A stretch of DNA of 64,000 nt from Ambrosia x helenae (taxonomy: Eukaryota; Streptophyta; Magnoliopsida; Asterales; Asteraceae), in NCBI GenBank assembly GCA_030844895.1, contig JAUTDX010000753.1, positions 1 through 64,000 on the forward strand, given 5' to 3'. Below the pieces are notes generated by a model. The model was given only the letters and a program-made list of their open reading frames with translations. It was not told the origin of the DNA and searched no databases. A program made the translations under genes and the position numbers. Positions 35,522 to 48,789 of this stretch are shown here, in pieces. Within the stretch, counting starts at the first letter, position 1; each line of letters begins with the position of its first letter.

Positions 35522-36595
35522 TCTATATATATATATAAAAGAAAAGGTATATGCTGACGTGGCGTGCAATGAAGGCCTCAACCTCCCCTTAAAAGTGCCA
35601 CGTGGCATGATAATTGAAAGATTTTAGTGTTTTTGAACTATTTCCTTTTTTAATTAAAAAAAAAAGATAAACATAAAACCCTAAATTAAAATGAGTTATT
35701 TTAGGAAAAAAAGAATTTAAAAATAAATTTAAAATTTTCTCTCTCATGTTTCCTCCCATAATTTTTAAACGTTTATATCTTTTATATACGGGATTTTTTT
35801 AAAGAAAAAATTACACCAAATTAACGAGCGTTTTATTATCTTTCCAACGAGTACCATAGTCCTATATAAAAAACGGAGAAAAATCGACTATTTTTTGTGG
35901 GGTTTCGTTCATACAGTAAAAAAACACACAAAGTGTTCATGTTATTCATTAATCATTTTTTTTCTTTTAAACCAGGTTCTTATCTACGATGTTGAAAATC
36001 AGCCCAATCGCCATGTTATCATTGGAATTTTACTAGGTATACTTCATCAAGAGAAGTTAGGAGAAAGACTCGCGTAACACTGCAACACATGGTGTCACCT
36101 TATAGCAAGGTTATTTTTTTATTTATTTAATTACAATAGTAATAATTATTAATATTAGTATTAGTATTATTAGAATGGTTATATTTTTCAACCCCGGGAC
36201 GCTCTCGAAAAGAATTGATAGTTGCTGACGTGGCGTTCAATGGTGGCCTCAACCATCTCTTGAGTATGCCACGTGGCATAATGAGATGCAATGATTACAA
36301 CTTCCAACTTAAGTGTTTGTTTAATTGATTAGGTTAGGAATTATAAGAGCCATTAAAATGTAAGAAATTAGAGAGATGTGATGAGTTTTTTAATAGTTGC
36401 AGCTTACATAAGTGATTCTTTAGATGATTATTGATTATGTTTTAGATTAGGGAATATGAGTTATTACTGATTATAATACTATGAACATGCAATGATTGAG
36501 AGATTTTGTGGTTAGTTAACTTGAGCCATTTGCAATAGGTTATCACGTAAAGTTAGTTTTTTCAACCCCGGGACCCTCCCGGGGTAATTAGCTAG
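35522..36595 (+). mobile_element. Helitron, apparently a head-to-tail composite
   Basis: Starts A|TCTATATATATATAT and ends with hairpin CCCCGGGACCCTCCCGGGG, TAATTAG, CTAG and host T. The interior shares TTTCCTCCCATAA, ACACCAAATTAACGAG and CTTTCCAACGAG with the Helitron at 7.0 kb. Near 36,190-36,240 a second 3'-type hairpin (CCCCGGGACGCTCTCG) is followed at once by GCTGACGTGGCGTTCAATG, which repeats the 5' region at about 35,553. The element therefore looks like two copies joined with loss of the inner CTAG/TC ends. Confidence 0.75.
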
Positions 36596-36599
36596 TAAG

Positions 36600-37265
36600 A
36601 TTATATAACTATAATCCTTGTTTTTAATAGTAATTAATTTAGACAAATAAATAAAAAGTGCGATAATTTTAAAAAAAAAAAGAATAACCAAATTTAAACA
36701 ACTAAAAGAAAAATAGAATTTATAAACTTATGTTATGGATTAACTTAAAGCAAATTAGAGGGGTTTATTGTGTAAAATGCCTTTAACCTAAGGGGTTGTT
36801 CCTAATTAAATAGTTTCACTACTTTGCCTTCTTTCTCACCCCTTCCATTTCACCCGAGGTGCATTTTCCGACTGGAGGTTTCACCATTGAAACCCTTCTT
36901 TTTCACCAGCAGCTACAACAGCTTCACCACTTTGGTGTTTTCTTTTAATGTAATACGCACGCCACAGCCCGGCACGCCCTCCTCAACGCCTTTTGGGGCG
37001 GTGTATGATGACAGGGTAAAGCCCGCGTCACCCAGGCGTTACCCCATTACACATAGCCTAAATAGTCACGCCCAAAATAACCCAACATGTCATAATATTC
37101 ACACCCATTTTGACCCAAACTTTAATACTTGGTTTGTTTTGACAAGTCTAGGTATAATGAGTCAAAACGGGTAATATAGGCATACCGATGAATTAGTCCA
37201 CAACTCAAAACCAATTTCATTTAAGGTGTAACAAGATACATATAATGATGAAAAATCAAAATCAA
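36600..37265. other. Intergenic, no gene seen
   Basis: Contains a GC-richer patch (36,955-37,050) with GGCACGCC/GGGGCGGTG words like those at 46,150-46,180, probably a MITE remnant. It then runs into the 3' flank of TBCD. Confidence 0.35.
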
Positions 37266-40200
37266 TCAAAATCCAGCAGATCCTACTAAGGATGAGTAAG
37301 ATGCATTTTCGTCATCAGGTTTCGGTTTATGTTGTGATTTTGCAGATGTCTGTGAGCTATGCATAACAAGTTGCCCCACCTCTAAATTGGCTAAACCACA
37401 CAGCTTAAGCTTTTGGCGTTTTGCTTCCTCCACGTCCCCTTCCCAGCAACATTCGGACACTATTTCAATTGCATTTTCTAAATTCTCCTCAGGCACAAGA
37501 TCCCCATTTTGGATAAGCACCAGATAAACTTGTTCAGCACAAGCCTTTCGAATCTGTTGCAGAAAATGGCACGTAAAGTTCATTAAAAAACTGTTATACC
37601 TACAACCTCATTAAACAAACAAGCAGAAAAATGAAAGCATCAAAAAGAAATAGCTATAGCACCAAATACCTTGGGATACCGATGGGTAAGGAAAGACAGA
37701 AGATAAGAGAAAGCTTGGATATTAACTGGTTCTGAAATTGATGCAATGTATCCAAGTATTGCAATTCCAGCATATAACTTGGCAAAGTCCTTTGTTCCTT
37801 TCAGCTCAGTGGCCAAACACTCCACAACACCCCATAAAATATTCTAGTCTGAGCCTGGAAATTGTTATCTAAACAATATTATTTTGATGCTAATATGTTT
37901 TATTAAAATAAAATGATTTAGAAGCATTTATACACTAAAAGCTAAGTGAACTGACCTCCATGTGTAATAAGATGCTTTTGCTGAAGAGAATCTCTATAGT
38001 CTGAAAAACACCTCATGATTACAAAGTTGTAATTACTATAGGGTTGTTAACTCATAAAAGTCAAAAACATTTGAAGCAATCATACCTTCAAGGTGGGAAT
38101 AATAACTCGGTCACGTCTTTTATACTTCTGAAGAACCCAAAGTATGTCATCAGATATACTCAACTCTCTGGAGTTCTTTTCGCTCTCATCTTTAACTTTA
38201 ACAGCTTGAACATAATCTAACAAAGCACCAAGTGCAACCTTTTTTAAAGAATCTTCTAATCCGCCAATGGAAATTACTAACCCAGACATAATATATTTAC
38301 TGTAACATCCAAACTGAAGCAGGCGAATGAACCGAGGGAAAGAACAACTGGGTACCTACAGGGAAATACACAGCAATGAGCAGGTCATGTGAGTTGGATA
38401 ACGACTTAAAACAGGTCCAAAAGTGACCGTTTGACCCAAAACACTTTTTGTTCAAAACTTAATATATTTTAAAAAATAGCTAGTGTGTCAAATATTTTCC
38501 ACTTTTTGCACTTAACTCTATTGACCCGTTATAGATTTAAACACAACCTGAATCAACCCATTCATATAAGAAGTAACAAATAACAATATCAATAAACCAG
38601 AAACAACCTACTAGAACTTACCCCCCACTTCAATTCCTCTTCATTAGGAATAATTTTTTCTAGTTTTTCTCTGTAAGGTATTTGGGGAACAAAAACGGCT
38701 TCACTGTATAAAATTCTTTGAAGAATTTTTGCAGCCACATCTCTTAATCTGTCCATCTTTTCAACCGCTTGTTTTACAAGGCCTCCAACTAAATTGGTTG
38801 CAATATCAGCATCGAAAAGTGATTCATGTCCAACTATTTTATCTCTCTTGGATAAAATGTATGTGCATTTCTCAAGCCCATTCATAGCAGCTGTACGAAC
38901 CCATGAGCCCACATCACCTCTGTTATCAACAGAGTAATCTTCCAAAGCATTTAACAAACTCTGCATTACTTCGGTTTTTATTGTGATATATAGAGATGTG
39001 CAGTCAGGTGGTTGTAAACCAGAATAATCTGTAGTTGAAGTTAGAGTTTCACACACTGATACAAGTCCTTTAACAGCGTTAACACGTGCTTCAGCATCCC
39101 TATCTTCTGGATTATCCTAGTTAAAACAAACAATCCTGTCAATCTGTCATATGAGATGTTCATCTGCTAGTACATGTGGCAAACCTGGCAACACTTTCTT
39201 TTGACTAATTTGTTCAAATTTAAATGAATTATTAGTGTCAAATATAAAAATATAAGTTATACTATCTCAGTAACAATATAATTTTTGAATAACATAAGAG
39301 GTTTTGCACATTAAAAATACATGGTGGGTGATTATAGGCCAGTTTGACCCATTAAACCAATTTGATCGGTTTCATTTAGTCATAGCAATCATAACCCAAA
39401 TGCTTAGACTTGGGCTTTAAATCCAACTCCTAGGGTTGTATTGGATTAAGTGATATTCTCAACAGACCATAGTCTGACTGAAACGAAAAAAAGGAATGGG
39501 TGTCCTTCTACCAAAGTATTTCCAGACTGCAATATGAAAACATTTCTTTAGGCCACCCAGAAAGCTCTCAATTCTCACCAGGTTTCAAGTCTCCATTTTT
39601 CACCTTCCGCCTTCCATAAGCCATGGCAGAAAATGTTGCTCTGAAAGTGAAGAAAGACACCACCGGAATTTAGTGTTACAAAAATCTCCAAGCTCCAGCT
39701 CATCATGATGTCAATCACAACACACATGGATTGTATTCCGGATCTAGTGGAATGAGACGACTTGATCCCCTCACCCATCTGCTTATTCTGTTAATCAAGC
39801 GGGTTCCCCCAAGGCAGAGCCTCTTCAGATCCTGTGTCCAGCAGTAAAGTGGCAATGGAAATCAGAGCAACATGAATGAATGGGTGCTCAGGAAAATGGA
39901 AGGGATAGATGAAGAAGGTGAGAAGGGAATAAGGGATGATGAGTGTAACATTAAAATTATGCGAGGAGATATTCCGGCAGAACCACAAAGCTACATAGAT
40001 AGGTTGAGATGACCCTTGTCAAAGACTGCTAGTACAAAAATCTCACTGGCAGCTTCCATGGTTTTCAATTTAAGCTTTTTTTTCTTAATCTAATATTCCT
40101 TATCCGTGATATTTTGGTGCGTGTTTATAGAGTTAGTGGCTAGATGTAAAGGAGTTGGGGTGAAGACGACTTACAGAGTAAAATGGGGTGAGGATGGCTT

Positions 40201-43200
40201 ATAGAATATATAGGGACAGCTAGAAGAATTATTTTCCCTCGACGGAGCTAGTAGTGTTGGAAAAAGAAATGCCCATTAGTATTTTAACTTAAGCATTTTG
40301 CCCAAACATGTTCTGTCCTGAACCCGTCCAGACACGTTCCCACACCCGGCCTGCCCATTTTGCCAGACATGGTTTCATTTTTCGCTGTTTCTTTTAGTTT
40401 TGCCTGTATGACCTATTAAAGATAAAAATAGATCTTGCCACCTCTACCAGCAAGTTTCAATTAGCAAAGAATTTCATCAAAAAAAAAAAAGTTACCTCGA
40501 TTGCACAAGATTTGCATAGTTTTTGAAGCACCATTTTCCATCTTGAAGCAAGAAACTCAAAGGGCAAAACCCCTAATGCCAATGCAGATCCCCTTCTCAC
40601 AGCTACATTCTCATCATTCAACTGGTCCAGGTACTTAAGGGTAATATCAAAAGTTCCTTTATCATCCATTTTTGCGAAGTAAGTTGGAACAAAATGTTTG
40701 AAAGCTTCATTGGCAGCATTCTGCACGTGTTGGTGAAAACAGGAGGGAAATTAAGAGTTAAAAGTTGTAAAAGTTATTAATAAGGAAAATAGTCAGTAGA
40801 TAGAAGTACCTGTATTTGACAGTTAGGATGCCTCAAATTCTCATTAATAGCATCAAGCAGACTTCTTTTTATTTTTTTCTGTTAACGTTATGTTAACAAT
40901 AGAAATACACTCAATGAACCGAGAAACTGCAGCACGCATTATCTCTCCACCTTTTCCACGATATAATCTTGCTTTCTCAATAGCAGGTACCACACCAGCA
41001 ACGATTTTCTGCTTATCTGGAACCAGAAATTTAAACAGAAATGTAACAACTTACATCAAAAAAACATTAAATAAAATATCATTAGTTAAAGACTACAATC
41101 TACAGACCATTTGGAAGAGTATAACCACAGTTATTTAGAGCTAATACAAGCTCACCAACTGCCAATGTCGCACCATGACGCATGCATAAATCAGTAGCAA
41201 GAGTGCATGGAATTAATTTCTCAAGCACAAAATTTGCAGAATATTCGGGATCATATTTCACAAGATTGGATAAAGCATTTGATGCAAGTTCTCTTAATCC
41301 TTTTTCCTGCAGTATCAACAGTTAGTTAATTAAATGATCAGAAATAACATACTTCCTGAAATATCATATTGCACAAGAACATACCCAGTGAGAAATCTTG
41401 TGGGATAAAAGTTCATCCATGAATGGATAGAGGTAACCATCATATTGGGCTATACTGACAGCAACATTAAGATAGGAATTTACTCGTGAAGAAAGTGCAA
41501 AATAGTCAGCCGTATTCACAATGTCGATTCCATGAGGATAATTTCCTTGTCTACCAACATTTTCCTGAAAAGCAGCTGCAGCTGCTCTTCTACAATTAAC
41601 CTGTGAATTATGTTTCATATGAGATTCAATATAATATTCGGACAGTAAATCATGCAAAAGCGTTGCTATATACCTCACGATCATAACATGCAATTGTTAA
41701 AAGATGTGGCGCCAGCTCATCCAGTATTCCCTTCATGTCAGTGTGATTATATGCACGACCGAAAGCCCAACAAACATAAGCAGCAGCGTCACGGACATGA
41801 GATCCAACACTATGTGGGCCCCTTCTTACATCATAGTGTAGTGCCTGCATTAAGGATAAATATTAAGTTTTTATAAAATAAAATAAAAAATTATACCTGG
41901 CAATTTTGACCTAAACATTTAAAAATGGCTCTATTTGGACTTCCAATACAGGTTATGGGTTGCTTTCGGCAATATGTTATTTTTAATGAGCCAAGCTGGG
42001 CATGTCTGAAGATAAGAAAAGAGGAGTAGAGGTCACACCGGGTGGTAACAAAAGAGGTTACAGGTCAGACTTGGTTCGGTGTAAAACCTCATCACCCGAC
42101 CACAAAGAACACATCAAATTCCTTCTTTGCGAATCAGCTATTAAAGAACGCATCGGCTTGCAGGTCAGTATGTTTTCTCTTTCCAACTCCAATCATCTCC
42201 TAATTTTGTTTGCAAATTAGAGTTTTTCGCGAATCAGGATTCAGACAGATTGTGGGCTCTGAGATTTTCAGCTGAACTTGCTAAAACAGTTATCACAATC
42301 ATTTATACAGCAAAAATATGATTAAAGCTGCAACCCGTTGATGAAGCCTGACACTGCAGGTGCTCAACTTGTTTCAGTGAACTAGCGATTGGGAAGACTT
42401 GATGGCAGGAACAATGTATTTGGTTAAATTTAACTTGCTATTCTGGGTTGTGGATTCTTGAAATTGTTTTACTTTAAATATAGTATGAATTTGATGTTAG
42501 GAGGATTTCGGATGATACATTAAGACAATAAAGATGAATTAAGAGTTCAACTGAATGGACACCAAACAAGAGTTGGACAACTGGAGGATGGTTCTGTAGT
42601 CTATGCATGACTGGTTACAGATTATTCCTTGTCAAAACTCGCAATCTATGCATGACTGGTTCAGTAGGCCAGGTTACACACCTGAAGAAGGTGCTGGTAC
42701 AACAATATGGCTTTCATTGCTTCCACATATGTGCATTAGTGACAAAATCCGCTGAAAGGTGCAAGAGCATTTCTAATTGTAGATGTATGGAAGAAAGAAC
42801 AGTTTTGATTTGATTATACTACTGTGATATGCTAACTTTTGGTGTGGAAATTATTGCAACACATAGAACAGTCTTGTGTTTTGTTATAATAGTAGCAACT
42901 TTTAGGTACATCAACTTTACTTTCTTCTACTTGTAAATTTGACCAACTGTAGACAATTGTGTTGCCTTTAACTTCATATGTGTTTGTCGTTTTTTGAAAC
43001 AGCCCGTGTTGACCCTAATTGAGTTTTGTCAAAACCTGTTCTAGCCCGAACCAAAATGACCATTTTTAAAAAAAAATGGTCAGTTCTGACCCAAACTCAT
43101 TCTGACTCGTTACCCACCCAACCCGTCAGTCTTGCAAGGTATATATGAGATCATATTTGTTTCAGATGTGCATGTCATGAAGAACCTTGATAACAACAGG

Positions 43201-45907
43201 TACAACTTTAGGTAGGCTAACAGGTAAGAGCAGTCCTCTACGTGCTAACTCAGCCAATGCCAAGCATCCACCATGCCATGATCCATCACCCTGCAGAGTA
43301 CATAAAAAGACAAAAGGTCAACAAATCAAGCAGAAACCAACATACAAGAAACAAAAACAGGTGGATGACTTGCATACCTCACCAGGTGAAAACAATTCTA
43401 ATACGGACAAGAAGACTTCCTCTGCCAGGGTATATGTGAGACGAGAAGTTATACGCCCAATACCTTTTGCAGCAGACCAACGAACAACAGTATCCTGAAA
43501 GTTGATGGTTAGAAATGTAAATTATAAAAGGATTTGGTTTTTGAAATACCGACAGAATGTATCACTAAAAAGTATAAACATACTGTATCTTTTAAGCCAG
43601 ACAATAGTAACTCGATGAACTCTTCAATAATATCGGGAACATCCATTTCTTCTTCTTGAAGAAAACAATCATGGCCAGTGTTGGATGAACCAGAATTTGG
43701 TACAAGACTATTTGGATCCGTTTGTGATGAATTTTGTGATATATTTTCTCCAAGTGTACTATGTTTACCCTATATTATTATAACAAAGGGCAAATATTAG
43801 AATAATTTTATGTTATAAAAGTAAATAACTGAAAACGATATAGAATCTTACCACATAACGCCAGGTTGTTGGACGATGAGGCAGACAAGTGAGCCCCAAT
43901 CGTTGTGCAAGTTTTATTAAATTTTTGCGAAGTAAAGGACTACGGGCTGCAGGGATTGATTTTATCAAGACTGATGTGTCATTCCAAACAACAGGAACAA
44001 TATCAAGTAATGCTTTCCGGCTTCCAGTCTAACATAAAGATAATAAGGCAACAAAAAAAAAAAAAAAACTGATAACAATTAATAAATAAGAACAAAAAAA
44101 TTGTTCACGGTAACATGATGAGATAGCATACCTTGAAAATAGCAGCAAGAGTTTCTACAGCACCAAGTAATCGGAAATGATGTAATACATCATCTGTGGC
44201 AGATGATAGAACTTCATGACTCCATTCAATAAAACTGAAAAGAGATAGAATAACATAAACACAAAGCAGAAAAGAGATAGAATAACATAAAACATTTGGC
44301 ATTTAGTAACATAAAAATCCTACAACTAACCTGGTAAAAGCAGGCGACATATCTGGACGCGTTAAAAGCTTTGAAAGAAGCAATCCAGCTATCGTTTGCA
44401 TGGGACCCGCACTTGAAAGGTACTCTTTTGATATCTTTAATATCCTAGCCACCAACAGGGGTGGTTCATTTGCATCCACAGATTGACCATTCACAATACT
44501 TGTATCCACAGATGATATATCAAAAGGAACCAATACAAGTATTGATAGCCACAACAATATAACACATTTGGTCTCCATTTCTCCGGTACTTTCTTGCCTC
44601 AATGCCGTTCCTGCAGTTGTGCCATGGCATTTCTCTAACAGAGACACCGCTGGTTCTAAATCAGAAACTTGATGTGGAAAGAACCTGATTACAGCTTTGT
44701 AACCGCAAACTGTGACCAAAGTATATATTATAATACATAAAGGCTTAATTATTTTAAGAAGCTCATTAGAATCTGGGCCTAGTTCAATTGTTTTCGTTCG
44801 AACAATAAACATCAACGGAGATATTATGCTCTCCAGGTACGGTTCTAACAGTTGTCCTTGTTCCTGATATTTATCCATCTGTTAGAAATCACAAAAAGAA
44901 CAACTTAGCAATTTGAAATAACATCACCCCTCATTTTTTTTCCTCAGACATCTATTTTCTTGTTTAGCAGCATACATAATGATTTTATAGCACTCATAAT
45001 GATTTTAAGTTATGCATTTAGTCTGAACATGATTTGGTAACATATCAGTTTAAACTTCCACTAAACAAGCTCCAATTCGAATACCTAACATGCTATGAAG
45101 CACAAATTCATCCACAGTCAAAAGTTCACCAACAGAACATCAAAAATACCTCTAATCACATAAACTACTGATAAATGAAGATGATATCTGACATAACATC
45201 ACCTGCAATAAACCCATAGTTCAAAAAAAACGGCCACGGCATGCGCCTCAAGTCCAGGCGCTGAGAAAAATGTATCTGAGGAGGCGCCTCATGGGGGTTA
45301 TATTGTACATACGCCTCTAAGGGCCAAGCCGGTAAGAAAATGTGTGCCGGGTGGGGTTACGTGTGTTTTTGACGTTTTAGACTTTTTGTTGCTTACGCCT
45401 AGAGGCTCGATTCCGTTCTTTGAATAAAGCTATAGAGTAATTTTGATCATGAACCAGTGGCAAGACATTTAAACTTAAACTAAACAAGCTCCTATTTGAA
45501 TACCTAACATACTACGCAGCTCATATTCATCCAGAGTCAAAATACCTCTCAATCACATAAACCTAATTATAAATTAAGATAATATTAATCACACACTAGT
45601 GGAAAATCAGTTTAAAATTCGAATAAAACAAGGCAATTACTAAACAAAGGTAACAGAAATCCGAAATGCAAATAAGTAAATATTAACTAAACCATACAAT
45701 TGATCGGATCTTGCGGACGGATGAGAGATCTACAACGCGGCCGTTGGAAACGATGTCGTTTAGTAGAGACTTGACGAGTTTCCATTCCTGAAGGAAGTAT
45801 CTCTGAAGCACAACTTCTTTTGAATCGTGTTCGTCGTCTTCTTCTTCTTCAATTTGTTCACCTGTCATTGAAGGTTTTGCTTTATCTTCTGCTTCTCTTG
45901 CCGCCAT
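37266..45907 (-). CDS. TBCD: Tubulin-folding cofactor D (TBCD; Arabidopsis TITAN1/CHAMPIGNON type)
   Basis: TBCD is a HEAT-repeat chaperone that binds beta-tubulin and Arl2-type GTPases in tubulin heterodimer assembly. Seventeen exons: 45698-45907, 44331-44878, 44132-44234, 43852-44028, 43584-43769, 43378-43494, 43186-43290, 41674-41844, 41385-41600, 41108-41306, 40810-41016, 40496-40720, 38622-39116, 38086-38355, 37956-38000, 37670-37843 and 37266-37553. Landmarks: VLQRYFLQEWKLVKSLL, MDKYQEQGQLLEPYLES, DTVVRWSAAKGIGRI, GDGSWHGGCLALAELARRG, DAAAYVCWAFGRAY, GLVISIGGLEDSLKK, and C-terminal DENASYSSLV. The sum is about 1,244 residues, as in the family. All introns are GT-AG. Exon 11 has one surplus A in an A7 run after LTE (about 40870-40876), which breaks the frame; with six A the frame is open throughout. 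Start M at 45907 matches the family N-terminus. Confidence 0.93.
39117..40495. other. TBCD intron 12 (large)
   Basis: A 1.4-kb intron lying between CAIE and DNPEDRD exons. It holds open frames near 39,575-39,990 on the minus strand that lack family resemblance, so they are probably inserted repeat sequence. No element ends were found. Confidence 0.4.
41845..43185. other. TBCD intron 7 (large)
   Basis: A 1.3-kb intron that contains a plus-strand frame at 42002-42220 (EDKKRGVEVTPGGNKRGYRS, then HKEHIKFLLCES) and GACCC-rich words near 43,000-43,130. It looks like an insertion antisense to TBCD, source unknown. Confidence 0.35.
45225..45420. repeat. Dispersed repeat in TBCD intron 1
   Basis: GC-richer block with repeated GCGCCTCA/ACGCCTC words, related in composition to the GGCGC-rich repeats at 54.0 and 55.4 kb. 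Probably a short non-autonomous element. Confidence 0.4.
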
Positions 45908-45911
45908 TAGA

Positions 45912-45931
45912 GTGTGTGTGTGTGTGTGTGT
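45912..45931. repeat. (GT)n microsatellite in the TBCD 5' leader
   Basis: Ten GT units ending about 5 bp upstream of the TBCD start codon, hence likely in its 5' UTR. Confidence 0.85.
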
Positions 45932-45999
45932 AAAGCGAAGATGATCTTCTTCCCGCGCTGCTATGAATCTATGATATGCTTTGATTTGTTGTTTTTTTT

Positions 46000-47860
46000 G
46001 TGGTGAAGATATGTGGAAAGAGTTGTGTTTTGGTTTGGTGGTTTTGGGTCTCAGTTGTAACTTTTGAAGTGTTTGAGGTTGATTTTTGTAATGTTAAAAC
46101 CTTGGGGGACTGATTGGAACTTAGTGGTAACTTCGTAATGCCACATAATGCCGTGCACACCGCCCCGGGGCGTTTACCTTCACAAATTGGTTTTGGCCTG
46201 AAAATAGACACGTCGGATTTGGGTGTGAAAATTGTCTGTTTTTTTTAGCCAATCAAATTAGTCCAAGGTGGATAAGGCGTGAAAATGAGAAAACCACTGG
46301 AAAATTACTAAAATAGTTATAGTTAAAGTTAGATCCAAAATATTATAAGTAGATATGGAATTTTAGCCTTCAACAACGTAATCACTCTCATTTCTTCTTA
46401 TTAGAAGCCGTTATTGTTGTTCTGTCGATTGAGACGGTTAAGATTTAGCCTACATTTTTTGTTAAAAAAAATGCTAACTATATCTAGAAGTTTAGTGAAA
46501 AGTGTCGCATAAATCCGCCCTTTTGGTGAAAAGCGCCGGCTAAGCTCACGATTTTGGTGATTACTTTGGTAAACACTAATTTCCGTGTCATTTTTTAAAA
46601 TTTTGGTAAAACTTTTACTGTTTTAGCAATTTTCCCTATTTTATAGGCCCATGATAATTCAAACCTACGAATAAGGTTTTAAGACCAAATCAAGCATTGA
46701 AGTTAACCGATATTAAGAAATTGGCGATGTTATGTGGTTTTGGAATTAGAGAATTGTTGCATGCAATTTTGGAAGTCATATCCTTTATAACAACCGTTTG
46801 AATTGTGGCAGTATCGATGGTTTAATACTTGAATGAATCGAACCGACGTGTAATTGGTAAATGCAATTTTAATAAATAAGTTTTCAAAATCCTTTGAAGA
46901 CTCTAATATCAGGATTACTATTTCTGAACAATTTTCGGATCGGTTATTATAAGGAAGATGTACTTAAAAAAATTGGTTTGGGATTTGAAACTAGTTTATA
47001 AACCGATTCGAAATAGGCACTGGAACTGGTCCTAATCTGATCTTAGTCGCCAAAATTGTTTTAAGAGTATATCCATTGAAACCGGTTAAAACCAAACCAA
47101 ACTGACTAAAACCCAATTTGTTTCTACTAAACAGTGGTTTCAAATTCGACCGGTTTTGAACGATCCGGTTTAGGCTTCCTTTGACCAATCTGAACCAATT
47201 TCATATGTGCTTTTGTGTGTAGTTTCCTCAACTCACTTTGGGCCTCAAGATTCACATAGTTGGGGGTTTTTAAACCAACCATGTAGTTATTTATGGACAC
47301 ATATCGAAGGTTTTTGGAACAACCTTCATGTTCCAATTCTATAACGGTTTGATCGGTTAAGAATCGGTTTTTCACCCAGTTTCAATTCAGCTCCACTACA
47401 GTTTACGTACGCACCTTTTAAAATCATATAAACTGCATAAAATTTAAGTTATAGAATTTTTTGAAACAAGAAAATTGAAAATCAAGAAAACATAATTGAT
47501 CAAAGTCTTCATGTGCAACTTTGTTTAGGTTTGATGGTATTTTGACGAAGGGCTTGATTGCCATTAGATTTTAAAGACTTTGATCAATTCAACACTCCCA
47601 GTGTTTTGCTTGTAAAGATTGACTTGATTTAGTCGTGTTAACAATCACCAACATTCTAGTTTGGGACCGAGCATGTGTAGGATAAAAAGAGAATTACATT
47701 ACAAATTACAAATAATAATATATAAAATTAGTATATTTCTCATAATTTTATATTCATAGTTACCATAGTCCATAAAATACATATAAGTAACACAATAATA
47801 TGAACTATATTACATCATCATAAAGCTAAATATATCTCTATACGTGTATATATACAAAAC
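46000..47860. other. TBCD upstream region and intergenic DNA
   Basis: No supported exon. 46,140-46,200 has a CACCGCCCCGGGGCG patch resembling that at 37.0 kb. 46,830-47,380 has many ACCGGTT/AACCGAT words, probably a degenerate hAT-type repeat. Confidence 0.35.
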
Positions 47861-47865
47861 TAAGT

Positions 47866-48465
47866 TCATGGATTCTTGACGATATGAGAAGCACGATGCC
47901 GCGAAGCGAAACGCTTAAACAACGAAAGCGAGTTACTAGCGAGTTGCTTTACGTTCAACAACTTTGCTTTGATTATAGCTTTTTCCTTACCCTTGATCCC
48001 GTCTAATAACCCATCAATGCACATATCAACATCAGTTAGACCAGCGCTAACCCAACTTTCCACGTTACCCTCATGTAACACGAAGTTTTCCTCGCCATCT
48101 TTTCCTATTTGTTGAAACTCCTTAACCGATAGCGTTATTTGGTTCACCCCATTGTTGATTTGGTGTAAACACTCTTCAATGGCTTGGTTACTTTCATTAA
48201 AACGTTTGGCCACTATACCAACATACTCCTTTGTTTGCCTCGCTTTTGTTAGGCAAACCGCTAGTGAAACTTGAGCTAGTTGTTGTGGGCCGAGTATGGT
48301 TTTTGTCACATAAGGTAAAAGAGTTTCTACACATAACTCACGATATATTGATGTTCGACATTGTGCCTCGAGATACATCCTTGCACCAGAACGAGACTCG
48401 ACCGTGCCCGAAAACCCCAACATCGTGAGAGATATGAACAATAAAGAGAGAACAATTTGAGCCAT
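47866..48465 (-). CDS. PMEI-domain secreted protein (invertase/pectin methylesterase inhibitor family), copy 1
   Basis: 199 residues, single exon. Signal peptide about 1-24 (IVLSLLFISLTMLGFSGTVES). The mature part is a PMEI four-helix-bundle domain with Cys36 and Cys45 (CRTSIYRELC, the helical hairpin pair), Cys71, Cys99 (AIEECLHQI) and Cys149 (DMCIDGLL), plus the ESWVSAGLTD block that precedes the last pair in the family. Members bind pectin methylesterases or acid invertases in the apoplast; sequence alone does not say which. A near-identical architecture 2.4 kb away (50850-51491) shows tandem duplication. Frame intact, CTATATAA box about 55 bp upstream. Confidence 0.93.
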   Translation of the reverse strand: MAQIVLSLLFISLTMLGFSGTVESRSGARMYLEAQCRTSIYRELCVETLLPYVTKTILGPQQLAQVSLAVCLTKARQTKEYVGIVAKRFNESNQAIEECLHQINNGVNQITLSVKEFQQIGKDGEENFVLHEGNVESWVSAGLTDVDMCIDGLLDGIKGKEKAIIKAKLLNVKQLASNSLSLFKRFASRHRASHIVKNP

Positions 48466-48519
48466 TTTGTGAAAGAAATGTATGTATATGAGAAATAGGA
48501 AAAGAAGGTAAAGTGTTGG

Positions 48520-48527
48520 TTATATAG
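48520..48527 (-). promoter_or_regulatory. TATA box of PMEI copy 1
   Basis: CTATATAA-type box within CCTCTATATAACCA. PMEI copy 2 has the equivalent CCCTCTATATAATCCA. Confidence 0.55.
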
Positions 48528-48789
48528 AGGAATGTCACATGCACTTGGATGAACATTCCGTTGAAGAAATTCAATTCCTTTACGTACGTAAGAAAATTTG
48601 TTTCACGTTCCACATGCGACTAGCTTGCTTGTGAAAATGCTTGCATTAACCTTCTTTTTTGGTTTAAGATACTTGTATATCAAATTTTGCAAATCGAGAA
48701 AACGTATATATTAACGAACGTTTTTTATCTTTAATATAAGTACCATGTTACTACATTAAAATTGAACAAAAAGATCCGTGTTAACTGGG

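Noticed and set aside
37844..37854. Apparent +2 frame shift in TBCD exon 16 if the TTTCCAG acceptor is used
   Set aside because: Using the ACTAG acceptor 11 bp downstream gives a 174-bp exon and keeps the frame (ME then NILWGVVECLATELKG), so no mutation is needed.
45969..46211. Minus-strand 80-codon frame upstream of TBCD
   Set aside because: No family resemblance; it lies in the TBCD leader/promoter region.
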